A DNA stretch of 64,000 nucleotides from positions 31,807,391-31,871,390 of the forward strand of contig CM020619.1 in NCBI GenBank assembly GCA_009829735.1, written 5' to 3'. Positions within the stretch are counted from its first letter, which is position 1; each line of letters begins with the position of its first letter. The position numbers were made by a program, and so were the translations under genes. Source of the stretch: Pyropia yezoensis (Eukaryota; Rhodophyta; Bangiophyceae; Bangiales; Bangiaceae). The notes under the pieces are model-generated. The model was not told the DNA's origin. It did not search any database and was given only the letters and a program-made list of their open reading frames with translations. Of this stretch, positions 1 to 10,273 are shown piece after piece.

Positions 1-704
1 TACCGGCCGCGTCTGCCCCTGTGCCGGCATCCCCCGTCATCCTGATTGGTGATTCGTCTACCTCCTCCGCCTCAACGCCCGCGTCACCCCGCCCAGTTGG
101 GGGGTCTCCGACCACGTCTGCCTTCGCTGGTCGTGGCCTTGTCTGTCTGAAGACTCGTCGGGTGAGGAATCGTCCCCGTCAGGCGGTCTTGCAAGCGACG
201 ACTCCGGCGTGGCACCCGGTCAGATGCTGCCGGTCCCGGAGAGGTCTCCCCCGGTGCATTGGAAGCAGGGACAGGGAGAAACTCCGCGCCCGTTGGCGGT
301 GCTGCCTGTGCGGAGGAAGACGTCGTTGCTGGTGGCGCCGACGACAACACGGAAGGATCGGGTGAGGAAGACCTTTTGCAGCGGCGGGGAAGCGACTGGA
401 GCGTCGTTGACAATGGCGACCACGACTGTGGCGACGACGACGGCCGGAGCCGCAGTGACGCCCCGGGGGACGTTGACATTGCACAGCCACCAAATCCATC
501 AAGTGGCTGCACGCGCGCCCGGCGCAGTGGACAACCGACTCTGCCCCTCTTGAGGTACAGCAAGAACAACGGTGTGTCCGGGGAGATGCGCGTCCCGCTC
601 CGCACCAGGACGACTGCCATGCGATCTGACACGCTCGCCACTTTGGGTGATGACCCACGGACAGCCCCTTAGGTATCACTCGACGGCCTGGCGGATCGGT
701 CGGG
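1..704 (+). other. Acidic, Ser-rich reading frames, possibly decayed 5' part of the next ORF
   Basis: No complete gene can be supported here. Plus-strand frames read as Ser/Thr/Pro-rich (about 1-130), then Ser/Glu/Asp-rich (about 150-230), then Asp/Glu-rich with runs such as DHDCGDDDG (about 259-500). The acidic character jumps between frames, which would fit one low-complexity acidic region broken by small indels. It ends at a TAG near 670, shortly before the helicase-associated-domain ORF. A link to that ORF is inference only. Confidence 0.25.
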
Positions 705-1757
705 GTGTCACGCTTTCCCACCCGGGGCAACCCGGTCCGAAAAACGAAAGTGGAGGAAGGTCATGAGGCTGCTCAAGAAGGCGATGCCTACGATTCTGGA
801 AGAGGCCGCGCTTGCGGCGGCAGAAGGCGCACAACATCCTCAAACGGTGGCCACCGACCCGGCAGCCAGAAAGGTACGGTCGGAGGAAGCGAGGCAAAGT
901 TTGTTTATGTCTACGTCTATGTCAAGGACCGTTGCAAGACGTGCGTCAATGCGGTTTACGGCGGCAAGCGGTGCTACCTGGATCCTATCACAATAACGAC
1001 CGTTCCGAGTGCATTCAACGAACGGGACCGCGCGCACCGCGATGCTGTTTCTGAACGAGGCCACACGACCCTGTTTGATACTCACTACCGACGACACCCA
1101 AAAGAGATTTGGCGGACAATCGTCTACTACTACACGGGCCCGGACGGGGACATTCCCATTCGAATGGCGGTGACCGCGGTGGAGCAAGCCGTCTACCGCG
1201 TGCTTGAGGAACACGGCATGGCGGCACGCAACAGCAAGAGGCCGTCGGTATCGGCTGTCCCGCTTGTTCCTGTTGTCGGGGACACTGACGAGTGGCGAAA
1301 GCTACGCGCCAAGCTGGTGGTGTACAAGGAGGAAAACGGGGACATGCGGGTCGCTGACATGACGGGGCCACTGAGTACCCGAGTGCACAACATGCGGCTT
1401 CAGCGCGGACTTGGTGACCCGGCGGAGGAGCAGTGGCTCATTGACCAGGGCTTTGAGTGGGAGGCGGACCGTGCAAGACGTGCAGAGCGAGGCCTGCATC
1501 GGCGGCAATGGCCTCTCGTCAAGGCCATGATCGCATGGCTGGAGAGCCACGAAGGTGACCTGCCTTTGCGGCTGCCACGGGCTTTGCGGTTGCCACAGGG
1601 GCCGAGCAGGCAGAGCGGTCAGCATGCCGAACGGGAGGCGATGACAGCAGGGGACCGTTTGCGCAAGAGGTGGGTCCACTCGATCCGGATCTACGGGGGC
1701 GTGTCCCTCGATCATGCGAAGCGCATCAATGCGGCGTTTTTGCGTGGGCGGGGGTGA
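705..1757 (+). CDS. Helicase-associated (HA) domain protein, no helicase part
   Basis: A 350-residue ORF. Residues about 1-70 are basic low complexity. Residues about 70-170 hold a Cys pair (KDRCKTCVNAV) and a Tyr-rich segment. From about residue 195 the pattern W-R-K-L ... L-x-x-Y-x-x-E-N-G-D ... L-S-T-R-V-x-x-x-R ... L-I-D-Q-G-F-E-W matches the helicase-associated domain (PF03457 type): Trp start, central EHG-like turn and closing Gly-Phe-x-Trp. A weaker second copy begins at RRQWPLVKAMIAWLE. HA domains occur in tandem in many algal and bacterial proteins and are thought to bind nucleic acid. No DEAD/DEAH motor motifs are present, so it is not a helicase itself. The start is uncertain and the codon-rich part begins near 900. 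It could be host or transposon-derived. Confidence 0.5.
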   Translation: MSRFPTRGNPVRKTKVEEGHEAAQEGDAYDSGRGRACGGRRRTTSSNGGHRPGSQKGTVGGSEAKFVYVYVYVKDRCKTCVNAVYGGKRCYLDPITITTVPSAFNERDRAHRDAVSERGHTTLFDTHYRRHPKEIWRTIVYYYTGPDGDIPIRMAVTAVEQAVYRVLEEHGMAARNSKRPSVSAVPLVPVVGDTDEWRKLRAKLVVYKEENGDMRVADMTGPLSTRVHNMRLQRGLGDPAEEQWLIDQGFEWEADRARRAERGLHRRQWPLVKAMIAWLESHEGDLPLRLPRALRLPQGPSRQSGQHAEREAMTAGDRLRKRWVHSIRIYGGVSLDHAKRINAAFLRGRG

Positions 1758-1872
1758 CCTTCCGGACAAGGTGATGGACGGCGTTTCATTCGTGGCGAGG
1801 GCAGCAGAGGCCACCATAATGTCTCACTGCATTTGCATGTCTTCGATATTTGTGACAGGACCTACTTGCAGG

Positions 1873-2594
1873 CGTCGCGGCTCAGCTTCCTCCACAGCTT
1901 CCTCCACGAGGCGCACCTGGCGCGCATCCGCCGGTACCGGCTGGCCAAGCTCACCTTTGACACCGCCCTGGCCGTGGCGCCGGGGGGCGCGGAGCCCCAC
2001 CGGCTCGCCCAGTCGGGGCTTGACAACCCGCTCGACGCGCCGGGCACGATGCGCCTCCGCTACGCCGCCGCCGAGGCGTGGATGACCCTCCACCGGGACT
2101 TTGTCACCAAAGCCGTCACGGGGGACCTGTCGCGGCAGCTGCTGGCGCTGCTGGCGCCAACGCTGGTGCCCGAGGAGCACTTTTTCGCCATGCTCGCCGC
2201 CAACCACCTGGCCCTCTGGGCGCGCACCGCCAAGGATGCGATGCGGGGGATTGTGTGGACCCACCAGGGGGTGCCGTCAGAGGGCGCCCGCCCCTACTAT
2301 GTCGACTCGCGGGACCTAGACAGCTGGGAGTACCTGCTGGCCGACCGGGTGCTCGGCACGAGCGCCATGTTTGTCCGCAAAATGCAGGACGTGGACGACC
2401 CCCTCATGGACCGCATTGACTCGGAGAGCCCGGGGGTGGCCGGCGCTGGCAGCGGCCGCGCCGACAATGCGTCGGCGGCGGCGGCCAAGGCGGTGCGGCT
2501 GAACGAGCGCCTCACCTGCCATCTGCGGTGGCAGGCTGCTGGCCAGCCACAGGGGCCCGTGGCGTCAAGGCGGCCATGTGAGCACTTGCGGTGA
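1873..2594 (+). CDS. Core-2/I-branching (GT14)-like glycosyltransferase, 3' exon
   Basis: The open frame runs from 1833, but a good splice acceptor (polypyrimidine, then TACTTGCAG) ends at 1872, so the exon most likely starts at 1873. The product carries the GT14/xylosyltransferase order: an aromatic Thr-Leu-x-Arg-Asp-Phe-Val block (WMTLHRDFV), then TLVPEEHFFAMLAAN, then a DL-W element before a closing LGTSAMFVRKM block. In this family the Pro-Glu-Glu-His-Phe segment carries the putative catalytic acid, and the enzymes are type II membrane proteins of the Golgi that move GlcNAc or xylose. The N-terminal half, with membrane anchor and donor-site part, is not visible upstream; an unrelated ORF ends at 1757. 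The gene is therefore truncated or has exons outside the window. The C-terminal about 60 residues are low complexity. Confidence 0.5.
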
Positions 2595-2670
2595 GAGCCG
2601 TGGGTGGGTGGGGGGGGGGATGGGGGTGGGGAGACGATGGGTTCACGTCGCCCACTCAACGATGGTATAA

Positions 2671-2676
2671 AATAAA
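2671..2676 (+). promoter_or_regulatory. AATAAA polyadenylation-type hexamer
   Basis: AATAAA follows the stop of the glycosyltransferase-like exon by about 75 nt in an A/T-rich island inside GC-rich DNA. It is a plausible 3'-end signal for that gene. Nothing else supports it. Confidence 0.35.
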
Positions 2677-2765
2677 AAGGTAGGCATGTATGTACATACA
2701 GAGCATCCTGGGCACCCGTACACAGGGAGGGGCCGGTCGTCTAGTACTGGGGAAGTATCGACGAC

Positions 2766-4708
2766 TTACTTCCCTGTCAGAAAGAGCGTGCCCTTCTGCG
2801 GGGCAGGCAGCGTGGAGCCAATGCCGAGCAGCCGCTGACCCAGCGTGGCGCCGTGGGTGGCTGGGTCGGCCGACGAGGCAGCGCCGGAAGGCTGGCCGCT
2901 CGGCTTGGTGCTCCCTTCTACTTCCGCTGCCCAGGTGCGGAAGAGCGTCGCTTCGTCCCCGTCCTCCTCCAGGAGCTGGATGTCCGGCGGGTTGCTTGTC
3001 GAGTGGAGCTCACCGTCCGGCCCAACCAGCGCGTCCAGCTGGCGGCCAAATTGGAACAGGATGGCGGCGCCCACGGGCTTGCCGGCGTGCTTCTTGGACC
3101 AGTACTCCATCTTTCGCTTAGCTGCTAGGGTGGTGTTGACGGGAGCCCGGCAGTCGCGCATAGTGTGGCCAGGGTTGTCGCAGTTAAAACACCCAGAGAT
3201 AGTGAGGGGGTCAAACTGCGGGGAAGGGGCAGGTCCGACGCGCTCTACCTCCGACTCACATTCCGCCCCATCCCCGTCGCCGTCGGTGGTGGGCGCCACG
3301 GGCGGGTCCCCGTCGTCGCCCCCCTCTGTCGTCGGCGCCAGATCATCGATCGGCCCGTCGGTTGGGGGCGCCCCCCCGTCGGTCCCCTCTGCAGTGGCGT
3401 CGGGGAGGAGGGGCTCCTCGCCCGGTGCCCCGACCCCCGCGCCGCCGCCGCCGCCGTCCCCATCCACTACCACTGGCGCTTCCGTAGGCGCAAAGTCCTC
3501 CTTATCGGCGGGTGCCGCCGCGTCGGTGGGCGCGGGGCTGTCCCCGTCGGGGCGTGCGGCCGTGTCGGTCGGCGCGGGGTCGTCGGCCCCCTCTGCAATG
3601 GCCTCGGGGAGGAGGGGCTCCTCACCCGGTGCCCCGACCCCCGCGCCGCCGCCGCCGCCGTCCCCATCCACCACCACTGGCGCGTCGGTGGGCGCGAAGT
3701 CCTCCCCATCGGCGGGTGCCGCCGCGTCGGTGGGCGCGGGGTTGTCCCCGTCGGCGTGTGCGGCCGCGTCGGTGGGCGAGGGGCCGTCCCCATCGGCCGG
3801 TATCGCCGCGTCGGCTTGCGCAGCGTCGTCGCCGTCGGCAGGTGCCGCCGACGGGCCCGTCCCGACCTCATCCGCGTTCCCCTCCTCACCCCCGGTGGGC
3901 AGAGGCGCGGGCGTCGGCGCCAGGTCAGAGCCCGGCACGCCTGTCGGAAGCGCCCCTCCGTCGGCCTCTGTGCTGGTCTCGGGCAAGAAGGGCTCCCCGA
4001 TCGGTGCCCCAACAGCCGCCGTGCCGCCGCCGCCGTCCCCGTCCCCATCCACCGCCACGGGCGCGTCCGTGGGGGCAACGTCGTCGTCGTCATCGCCGCC
4101 GGCGGGGTCCGCCGACGGGCCCGCCCCCACCTCATCCGGGTCTCCCTCCCCCTCTCCCTCCCCCTCGGTGGGCAGACGCGCGGGCGGCGGTGCCGCCGGC
4201 TTCGCCGTCGGCACGCCACCGGCCTCTGACGCGGGCTCGGCGGTGGCGCCGGCGCCGTCGGGGCCGCCGGGGCTACCGCCGCCCCCACTAGGGGAGCCCG
4301 CCCCGCCGCCACTGGCCGGAGCGGGGGGGGTCAACGCCCCGGGCGGCGCGGGCGGCGGTGGCGGCACCTCAGTCGACGGCGCGGCGAGGGGCCCCTCGTC
4401 GGGCGTCAGCTCGCCCCCGCCCGGCGCCGGTGCCGCCGGCGCCTTTGACGGCGTCCGCGCCACGGCGGGGGCCTCCCCCCCACCCCCCGCCGGCGGCGGC
4501 AGCGTCGTGGCGGCGCCGCCGCCGGCGGGCGCCACCGACACACCCGTGGCCGCCGGCCCGGGCCGCGGCGCCGCCCCCGCCGACGGCACGCCCGTCGACG
4601 GGGGCGGCACGGCCGGCGGCGGCGGCGGCGGCGGCGGCTGCGGCGCCGTCACTGCCAGCGCATCCTCTGCCGCCGGTGCGGGCGGCGGCGGCGGCGGAGC
4701 CACCACGA

Positions 4709-4753
<45 letters not shown>

Positions 4754-5198
4754 ACCACCGGGCGGGTATCCCCACACCGCCAAACGCAACGGGAGGCGAC
4801 GGTGTGGGTGCACAGCCCCCCCTCCCCCCCCCCGCCCCCGCCCCCCGGCCCCCGGTGGTGGCGGCGGCGGCGGTGGCGGTACGGGTACGGAAAGACCCCC
4901 CGGCACACCCCCGACCGCAAGCACAGGGGGCCAACCGCAAACGGCCGCCGCCCGTCGGGGGTAAACGTCCACTCCACCCGGGGGCGGCCCCGCCGCTGGC
5001 GGCCGGCCACCGCCACCGCGACCGCCCCGGCCGGCGGCGGCGGCGGCGGCGGCGGGGTGGCGTGGGCGGGGGCGGCCGCGGCGGGGGTGGCGGCGAGGCC
5101 CACCAGCGCGGTGGCGGCGGCGGTGGTGGCGGCCGCGGCCGCCGCCGCCACCACCAGCCGCCGCCAGAGGGGGGGGTGGGGCGGCGCCGCGGGCACAC
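2766..5198 (-). CDS. Gag-like protein with one CCHC zinc knuckle and acidic Pro/Ala repeats
   Basis: The C-terminal about 130 residues look like normal protein and hold a single zinc knuckle, CFNCDNPGHTMRDC (C-x2-C-x4-H-x4-C, at 3150-3191). A basic segment (AAKRKMEYWSKKHAGKP) and a hydrophobic stretch (ILFQFGRQLDALVGPDG) follow. The N-terminal two thirds are Asp/Pro/Ala-rich and include a tandem 68-residue unit. Upstream of about 4300 the frame runs through GGC repeats and a 40-nt C run, so the start is unknown and the true N terminus may be near 4300 or beyond a frameshift. CCHC knuckles of this spacing bind RNA or ssDNA and are typical of LTR-retrotransposon Gag and some host RNA-binding proteins. 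No pol-type domain lies downstream, so it may be a domesticated or orphan gag. Confidence 0.5.
3388..3795 (-). repeat. Two tandem copies of a 204-bp (68-codon) unit
   Basis: The block beginning TCTGCA at 3388 recurs at 3592, a period of 204 bp, close to identical over most of its length. Being a multiple of three it keeps the frame of the zinc-knuckle protein and encodes a repeated EDFAPT(D/E)APVVVDGDGG block. Weaker related units continue up to about 4150. Confidence 0.75.
4714..4753. repeat. 40-nt poly-C run
   Basis: An uninterrupted C run within GCC/GGC-rich sequence. It would read as polyglycine on the minus strand if the zinc-knuckle frame extends this far. Runs of this length are prone to slippage and to sequencing error. 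Confidence 0.9.
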
Positions 5199-5244
5199 CC
5201 GCCCGCCGGGACCGCGCGCCGGGCACGGCCATCGTCACGAAGGG

Positions 5245-5275
<31 letters not shown>

Positions 5276-6652
5276 GGGGGGGGGGGGGCCCTGCCGGCAC
5301 AGACGACGGAGGGAACAAGGGGGGGATCGGGAAGGGGCGAGAAAGGGGACAGACCAGAGGAGGATGGGGAGCAGCAAGGGGGTGGACGCGCCCCAGGAGA
5401 GAACAACGGGAGCGGCGCTGGACCCCGGGCGGTGCCGCGGGAGGCTGGGCTGGCCCGCGTTCCTTCCCCCCGCCCCTCACCCGCGGCGCGGGTACCCTAA
5501 AAACGGGGACGGGGGCACCGCCACAGACACCACCCCCACACACACCCCCACACCCCCTGCCCGCCCACCCCGTCCGCGCACCCGCCCGCGCCCCGACCCC
5601 GCACCCCCCCACCCGCCCGCGCGGGTAGACCTACACCCGCCGGGTGTCCCCGCTGCGGCGCGGGCACCCCCCCAAACCCCCTCACCCCACCACACACCCA
5701 CCCATCCCCCCCAAGGGTGCCACCCGGCGTGCGGGCTCCCCACCGCCGCCACTACTCACGGCGCCGCGCCACGGGCGTCGGCGGCCGCGCCATGGCGGCC
5801 CCCACCACCCGACGACGCGGGGCGGACACGCGGGGGGACGCGCCGCCCCTGCGGGTCGTGGCGGCCGGCGGAGAGCCGCGGAGGGGCGGGAGGTCGCCGC
5901 CGTAATCCACCGCGGGGGGGGGGGGGGGGGGGCGGGCGCCGCCTGCGTCTTGCGCTGCAGGGGGGCGGGGAGGGCGCGGCCATCTGCTGCGGGCCGGGGG
6001 CACCCCGCCCGCCTCCACCGCCCTACCCGCGCCGCCGTCGCGCGGCGGGTGCGCGGGGAGCAATGACACGGCCGCCTTCCTCCCCCCCCCACCCACCCAC
6101 CCCCCACCCCCCCGTCGCTCCTCCCCCCTGTCCTTCCCGCCCCCCCGCTGACACGCCGCCCGCGGTGGGGGTGGTGGTGAGGCGGCAAATGGGCTCCGCC
6201 GCCGCCGCCGCCGGCGGTGGGTGGAGAATGCACCACAAGGGGGACGCCGCGGGCAAGGACCACCGCGGGCGGCGCGGGCCGTGGGGCCCCACCGCGGTGG
6301 CGCCCGCCCGCCCCCGCCCGCGCAGGCAAGGCGCGGCGGCACGGCCCGCGGTGCGGCGGCGCCGACGACAACCTCCCCGCGCGCCGCCGGTCGCCGCCCC
6401 TGCCCGGCGCCGGAGGCGGCGGCGGCGCACCCCACCCCCGCACGCCGCCCGCGCGAGGTGCGGGGCGTGGAAGGGGAGGGGGGGAAACGGGCGGGCACGT
6501 GCCCCCCCCGCGGTGCCGCCTATGGCGCGCCATCCCCGCCGCGCAGGGAGGGGGAAAGCGCCGCCGCCGCGCATGTCCCGAGGGAGGTGCGGGGTGTCCC
6601 CTCCCACCTCGGGGCGGGGGGGGGGGGGGTCCCGCTCGGCCCAACCACTCGT

Positions 6653-6689
<37 letters not shown>

Positions 6690-7013
6690 CCCGCGGGGGG
6701 GGTGCCAACGACGGGGCCGCGGTGGCGGCGGCAAGGCAATGACACTGCCGCCGCCGCCAATGGCGGCGGCGGCCGCCCCGCGGCGGATGCGGCGGCGACA
6801 ACGACAGCGGCGGCGGCGGCGGCGGGCGGTTGACCGAGGTGGGGCGGGGGGGGTGGCGGGCACTGCCTCCCACCGCAAGGCGCGGGGCGCCCGCGGGGCC
6901 GCCACGCCGCGGGCAACCACGCCCCCGCGGGGGCACGCATCCCTCCCCCACACTGGCGGGCGCCGCCGGGTGCAAGACGAGAGAGAGAGAGGGAGCGAGG
7001 AGGGTGAGGTGGT

Positions 7014-7050
<37 letters not shown>

Positions 7051-7524
7051 GAGCGCAATTGGGGCCCACACACCCCGCACGTCCGGGGTGTGGTGCCCTG
7101 CCGCGCACGCGCGCCTGTCGTCGGGCGGGCGGGCTCTGTGGGGGGGCGGCCCCACGGGGGCGCCCTGCGGGTGCCGCCGCGGCGCCATCGCGGGACACAC
7201 GCCCCGCGACGGCGCGCCACGCATCGGCGCGCGGGCGCGTCACGCGGGGACCGCGTAGCGGCCGCGAGGGCGCGTCACGGGCAACGCGCTTTGCGGGCCG
7301 ACGCGGCACCGGCGCGGCGTGTGGCGTGTGTGGCTGGCGGACCAACCTCGAGGTTGCGAAAGCAGTATCCACTCGGCCTGAGGGGACCACCCGCCCCCCT
7401 GGATTGCCTGGAATCGGCCCCCCCCCTGGTCCCCTGGGATCTGGCCCCTACGGGGCGGCGGGGTGGCTAGGGCGCCCCGCCCGCCGCCGCGGGCGCCCGC
7501 CCGGCGGCACCGGCACCGCCACTA
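5199..7524. other. GC-rich low-complexity DNA with long G runs; no gene supported
   Basis: All six frames are open because stop codons are rare at this composition, and no frame shows a domain or a balanced residue mix. Homopolymers seen: G29-C-G13 (5246-5288), G19 (5914-5932), G14 (6616-6629), G35 (6654-6688) and G36 (7014-7049). A few AC-rich stretches (5520-5720) and a GAGA tract (near 6980) interrupt. It could hold the promoter of the minus-strand zinc-knuckle gene; nothing specific is visible. Confidence 0.6.
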
Positions 7525-7584
7525 GGCTGTTTCACAAATTCGTCGACAGTGCTCGAGCAGTGCTCTCGGTTGCACTGCCGGTCC
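7525..7584 (+). repeat. Left terminal inverted repeat of the Harbinger element
   Basis: Begins GGCTGTTTCAC and ends at CACTGCCGGTCC. Its reverse complement matches 11946-12014, including the palindromic CTCGAGCA core. Divergence is visible by eye, with several indels. Confidence 0.7.
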
Positions 7585-8082
7585 ACAGCCACGTGTACGA
7601 TGCTACGTGGCGGCGAGCGCTGTGATGATTCGGGGCCCCACGCTGGCCGCGTCATCATCTGGAAGCCTCGACCCTTGCAATGGCGTGCTATGAGTGGTCC
7701 AATCGGGCGAAGTGATTTACGTAACACGGCCAGCGGTTGTTGCGCCGCCCGCCAGCAGCGGCCGGTGATGCGACCGCATGGCCCGCCTGCGTGGCCTCGG
7801 GGCGGCCGCACCCTCATGCCCTCAGGGGTGCACACAACGCTGCTCGCTGGGTCTCCGACGCTGTCGGTAGGGCTCCACATGGCCGTGGGATCCGTCGCCC
7901 TGGCTACAAGAGCAGCCCCCGCTGACCAGCTCGGGTCCCGTCCCGTCTGCACCGTCGACAGCGAGCACCTCTCCGAGATCCTGTACAGCGCATCCTTGCG
8001 GCGCTTCCCCGGCAGCCGCGTCTCCTGCACGCGAAACTGTCCCCCTCAATCTCCCACGCGTCGCTGTCCATCCAGACCCTCA

Positions 8083-8367
8083 GGTTAGTTATCCACTCTC
8101 TTTTTTGCGCCGAGCTGCACGGCGAGGGGCTCCTGGTGGTGACCGTCTGCCTGTCGTGAGCTATCCACCCCCTTTTTCGCGCAGTGCTGCACGGCGAGCG
8201 GCTGCAGGAGGTGACCGTATGCGTGCTGTCGTAGCAAATATTCATGGTGGGTGTCTGACTTTTTGAGGATATCTTGCTCTTTTTTCTCGCCGTGTGTGTG
8301 CATCTATTTTTTCCTTGGATGCGTGTGCGAGTGTGCGTGCGCTTTCATTCTGTGCACCTACGTCTAG
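8083..8367 (+). other. Putative 5'-UTR intron of Harbinger ORF1
   Basis: CAG|GTTAGT at 8082/8083 is a good donor. A T-rich tract (8275-8320) precedes ACGTCTAG at 8360-8367, and the ATG of ORF1 lies 10 nt further at 8378. A leader intron is therefore plausible. The stretch 7585-8082 before it has no recognisable coding content. Confidence 0.35.
8090..8233 (+). repeat. Two tandem copies of a 72-bp unit
   Basis: TATCCAC...TTTTTCGCGC...GCTGCACGGCGAG...GGTGACCGT...TGTCGT occurs at 8090 and again at 8162 with about 80% identity. It lies in the putative leader intron of the Harbinger ORF1. Subterminal repeats in DNA transposons often serve as transposase-binding sites; that role is inference. Confidence 0.6.
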
Positions 8368-8377
8368 TCAGCAACAA

Positions 8378-10045
8378 ATGGAGCAAGACGCATCCGGCCG
8401 GAAGGCGGCATCCACTCAGACAAGCCTGCCGCATGGCGGCCATCCTTCAGGGTCAGCCACGGTGTATCGGGCGGATGCAGAGGAGGTCGCTCTGTCCGGG
8501 TCGGGCGCAGGTCCCCCTCCATCCCCCCCTGCTCTCCCGGCACCCAACACGACATGCCGCTTGCCACCGTCAGCCGCTCCAGCCGAGCCGTCTGCGCGAG
8601 GTGCATCCCGCCGGCGTCCGGGTAGCACCGCCACCACCAGCTTGACACGTGGCGTGCATCGTGGCAGCGGGGCCAAGCGCTGCCGAAGTGGACGGCCCAA
8701 GGACCCCAAGCTCCCCGGCGGGGTTTTTCAGCCCGAGGTTAGGATGACCATCATGGAGTTATGGGTGTCCTTCGTCAATTGCAAGACGAGCAAGTCGGGC
8801 TCGAGCTTGCAGCTCTCGTTGGCAAACGCCGCCTCCTGGATTAGCGCGCACTCGCAGCTGCAGGAGGAGTGGGGGCGCATCAACCAGCTGGCGGTCAAGC
8901 GCATCTTGGAGTCTATTAAGGCGCACATGGACAACAGGGCGATAACGCCGACGGGCATGGGCGCGGCCGAGCTTGCGGTGAAACGCGAGAACAAGGACGA
9001 GGTCCAGGCCGCGACTTGGAGAATGCCCTATGAGCAGATGGTGTCGTTGGTGCGCATGGCGACGGCTGTCGTCGGCCACACGGGCAAGACCCTGCGGGCG
9101 CCCGTAGTCACGGTCGGGTCGGTGCTTGACAACTCCCCTTCTGAGGCGGCCACGCCCCCGCCGACTACGGCTCACGAGGACCGTGGCGGACCCGTGGACA
9201 CCACCGCGTCCCCTGCAACGCCACCGCGCGCGGCACCGTCGCTTCCATCTCCGCGGCCGTCTGCTTCTGGTGCCAGCGGCGTGGGCGGTGATGGGGGCGA
9301 ACCGAGTAGCGCCGAGTCTGGGGCGTCCTGCTCCACCGAGGCGGAGTTATCTGTCGAAAGTGGCCCCCCTAGACAAGCTCCTAAGACGTCCTCCCCCAAG
9401 CCGCGCGCAGGGGTGCTACCTCCGGTATTGCAGCCGCGCCCGCTCGTGTCGTCTGCGCCTGCCGGCAGCGGCGCTCCGGTGGCTACTCCGGCAGGCCCAT
9501 CCCCCAACTCCTTGCGTACGTCATCCAAGCCCGGGGGCGCCAGCGGCCGGTCTTGACGGCCGTCGGCGGCGGACCAGGCTGGCGTGGTTGCCCTGGACGG
9601 CACAAAAGAGGTGGTCGACTTTATGCGGGGCAACGTTGAGGCAACCAACGCTGCTAAGCGAGAGGAAGCCAGGATTGCCCTGGAGACGGCGCGCATGCAG
9701 ACCAAGATGGCAGAGCGCCAGGCGGAGAGGCAGTTCAGACTGGACGAGAGGCGCGACCAGCGGGAGGGAGAGATTGCTATGCGTCGCTTGCGGTCGGAGG
9801 AGCAACGTGCGGCGGCAGAGACGCAGCAGGCCAACAACGCGGTGACGATCAAGACGTTGGAGGTATTGCAGGCCCTGTACCAGCGCGCGCCATCGCAGGA
9901 CATCCTGGATCGCATCTGTGCGTTGGGGGGGCAGGGGAGTGGGGGGTCTCTGTGGGCGGGTCGAGGGAGCACCTCCGGTCAGGAGGGAGCTGTGGCTGCG
10001 GGGGGTCTGGATGGTGGGATGGGAACGGGTGGAGTTGGTCTGTGA
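8378..10045 (+). pseudogene. Harbinger ORF1: Myb/SANT-like plus coiled-coil protein, one in-frame TGA
   Basis: Starting at ATG 8378 (MEQDASGRKAAS), the frame is open to a TGA at 9554-9556 and then continues in the same frame to 10045. Codons after the TGA are clearly coding: residues such as GTKEVVDFMRGNVEATNAAK lead into a long charged coiled coil (RQAERQFRLDERRDQREGE). Ahead of the stop, a basic segment (GSGAKRCRSGRPKDPKLPGG) and a helical domain with conserved Trp residues (LWVSF, SWISAH, EEWGRINQLAVKRI) resemble the DNA-binding Myb/SANT-like domain of ORF1. In active elements ORF1 helps carry the transposase into the nucleus and binds the ends. A single CGA-to-TGA change would explain the break. 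Without it the protein would be about 555 residues. Confidence 0.65.
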
Positions 10046-10273
10046 CGAGGGTGGGACGCGGTTGGGAGAGGGGGAAGCGGTACAATGTGCTGTTTCCGCG
10101 GTGTTTCTTGCTTTCGTACGTCAGGCGCCGCTCGTGTCTTTTTTTGTGCTCGACAGCGCGAGGATGAACAGAAGCTGGGCTGTGTACACGCCCCCTCAAC
10201 GCACCATACACCAGTGGACAACCAGTGGCGATAAAACAAACCGAGCAGTACTACTCCTTCTCACTCTCGCCTA

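Noticed and set aside
2845-5628. 927-codon plus-strand frame opposite the zinc-knuckle protein
   Set aside because: Its Ser/Pro/Gly/Ala repeats are the antisense of the acidic repeats; only the minus strand shows a domain (CCHC) and a protein-like end.
5199-7500. Many ORFs of 200-500 codons on both strands
   Set aside because: At this GC content stops are rare; none has a domain, a balanced residue mix or splice signals.
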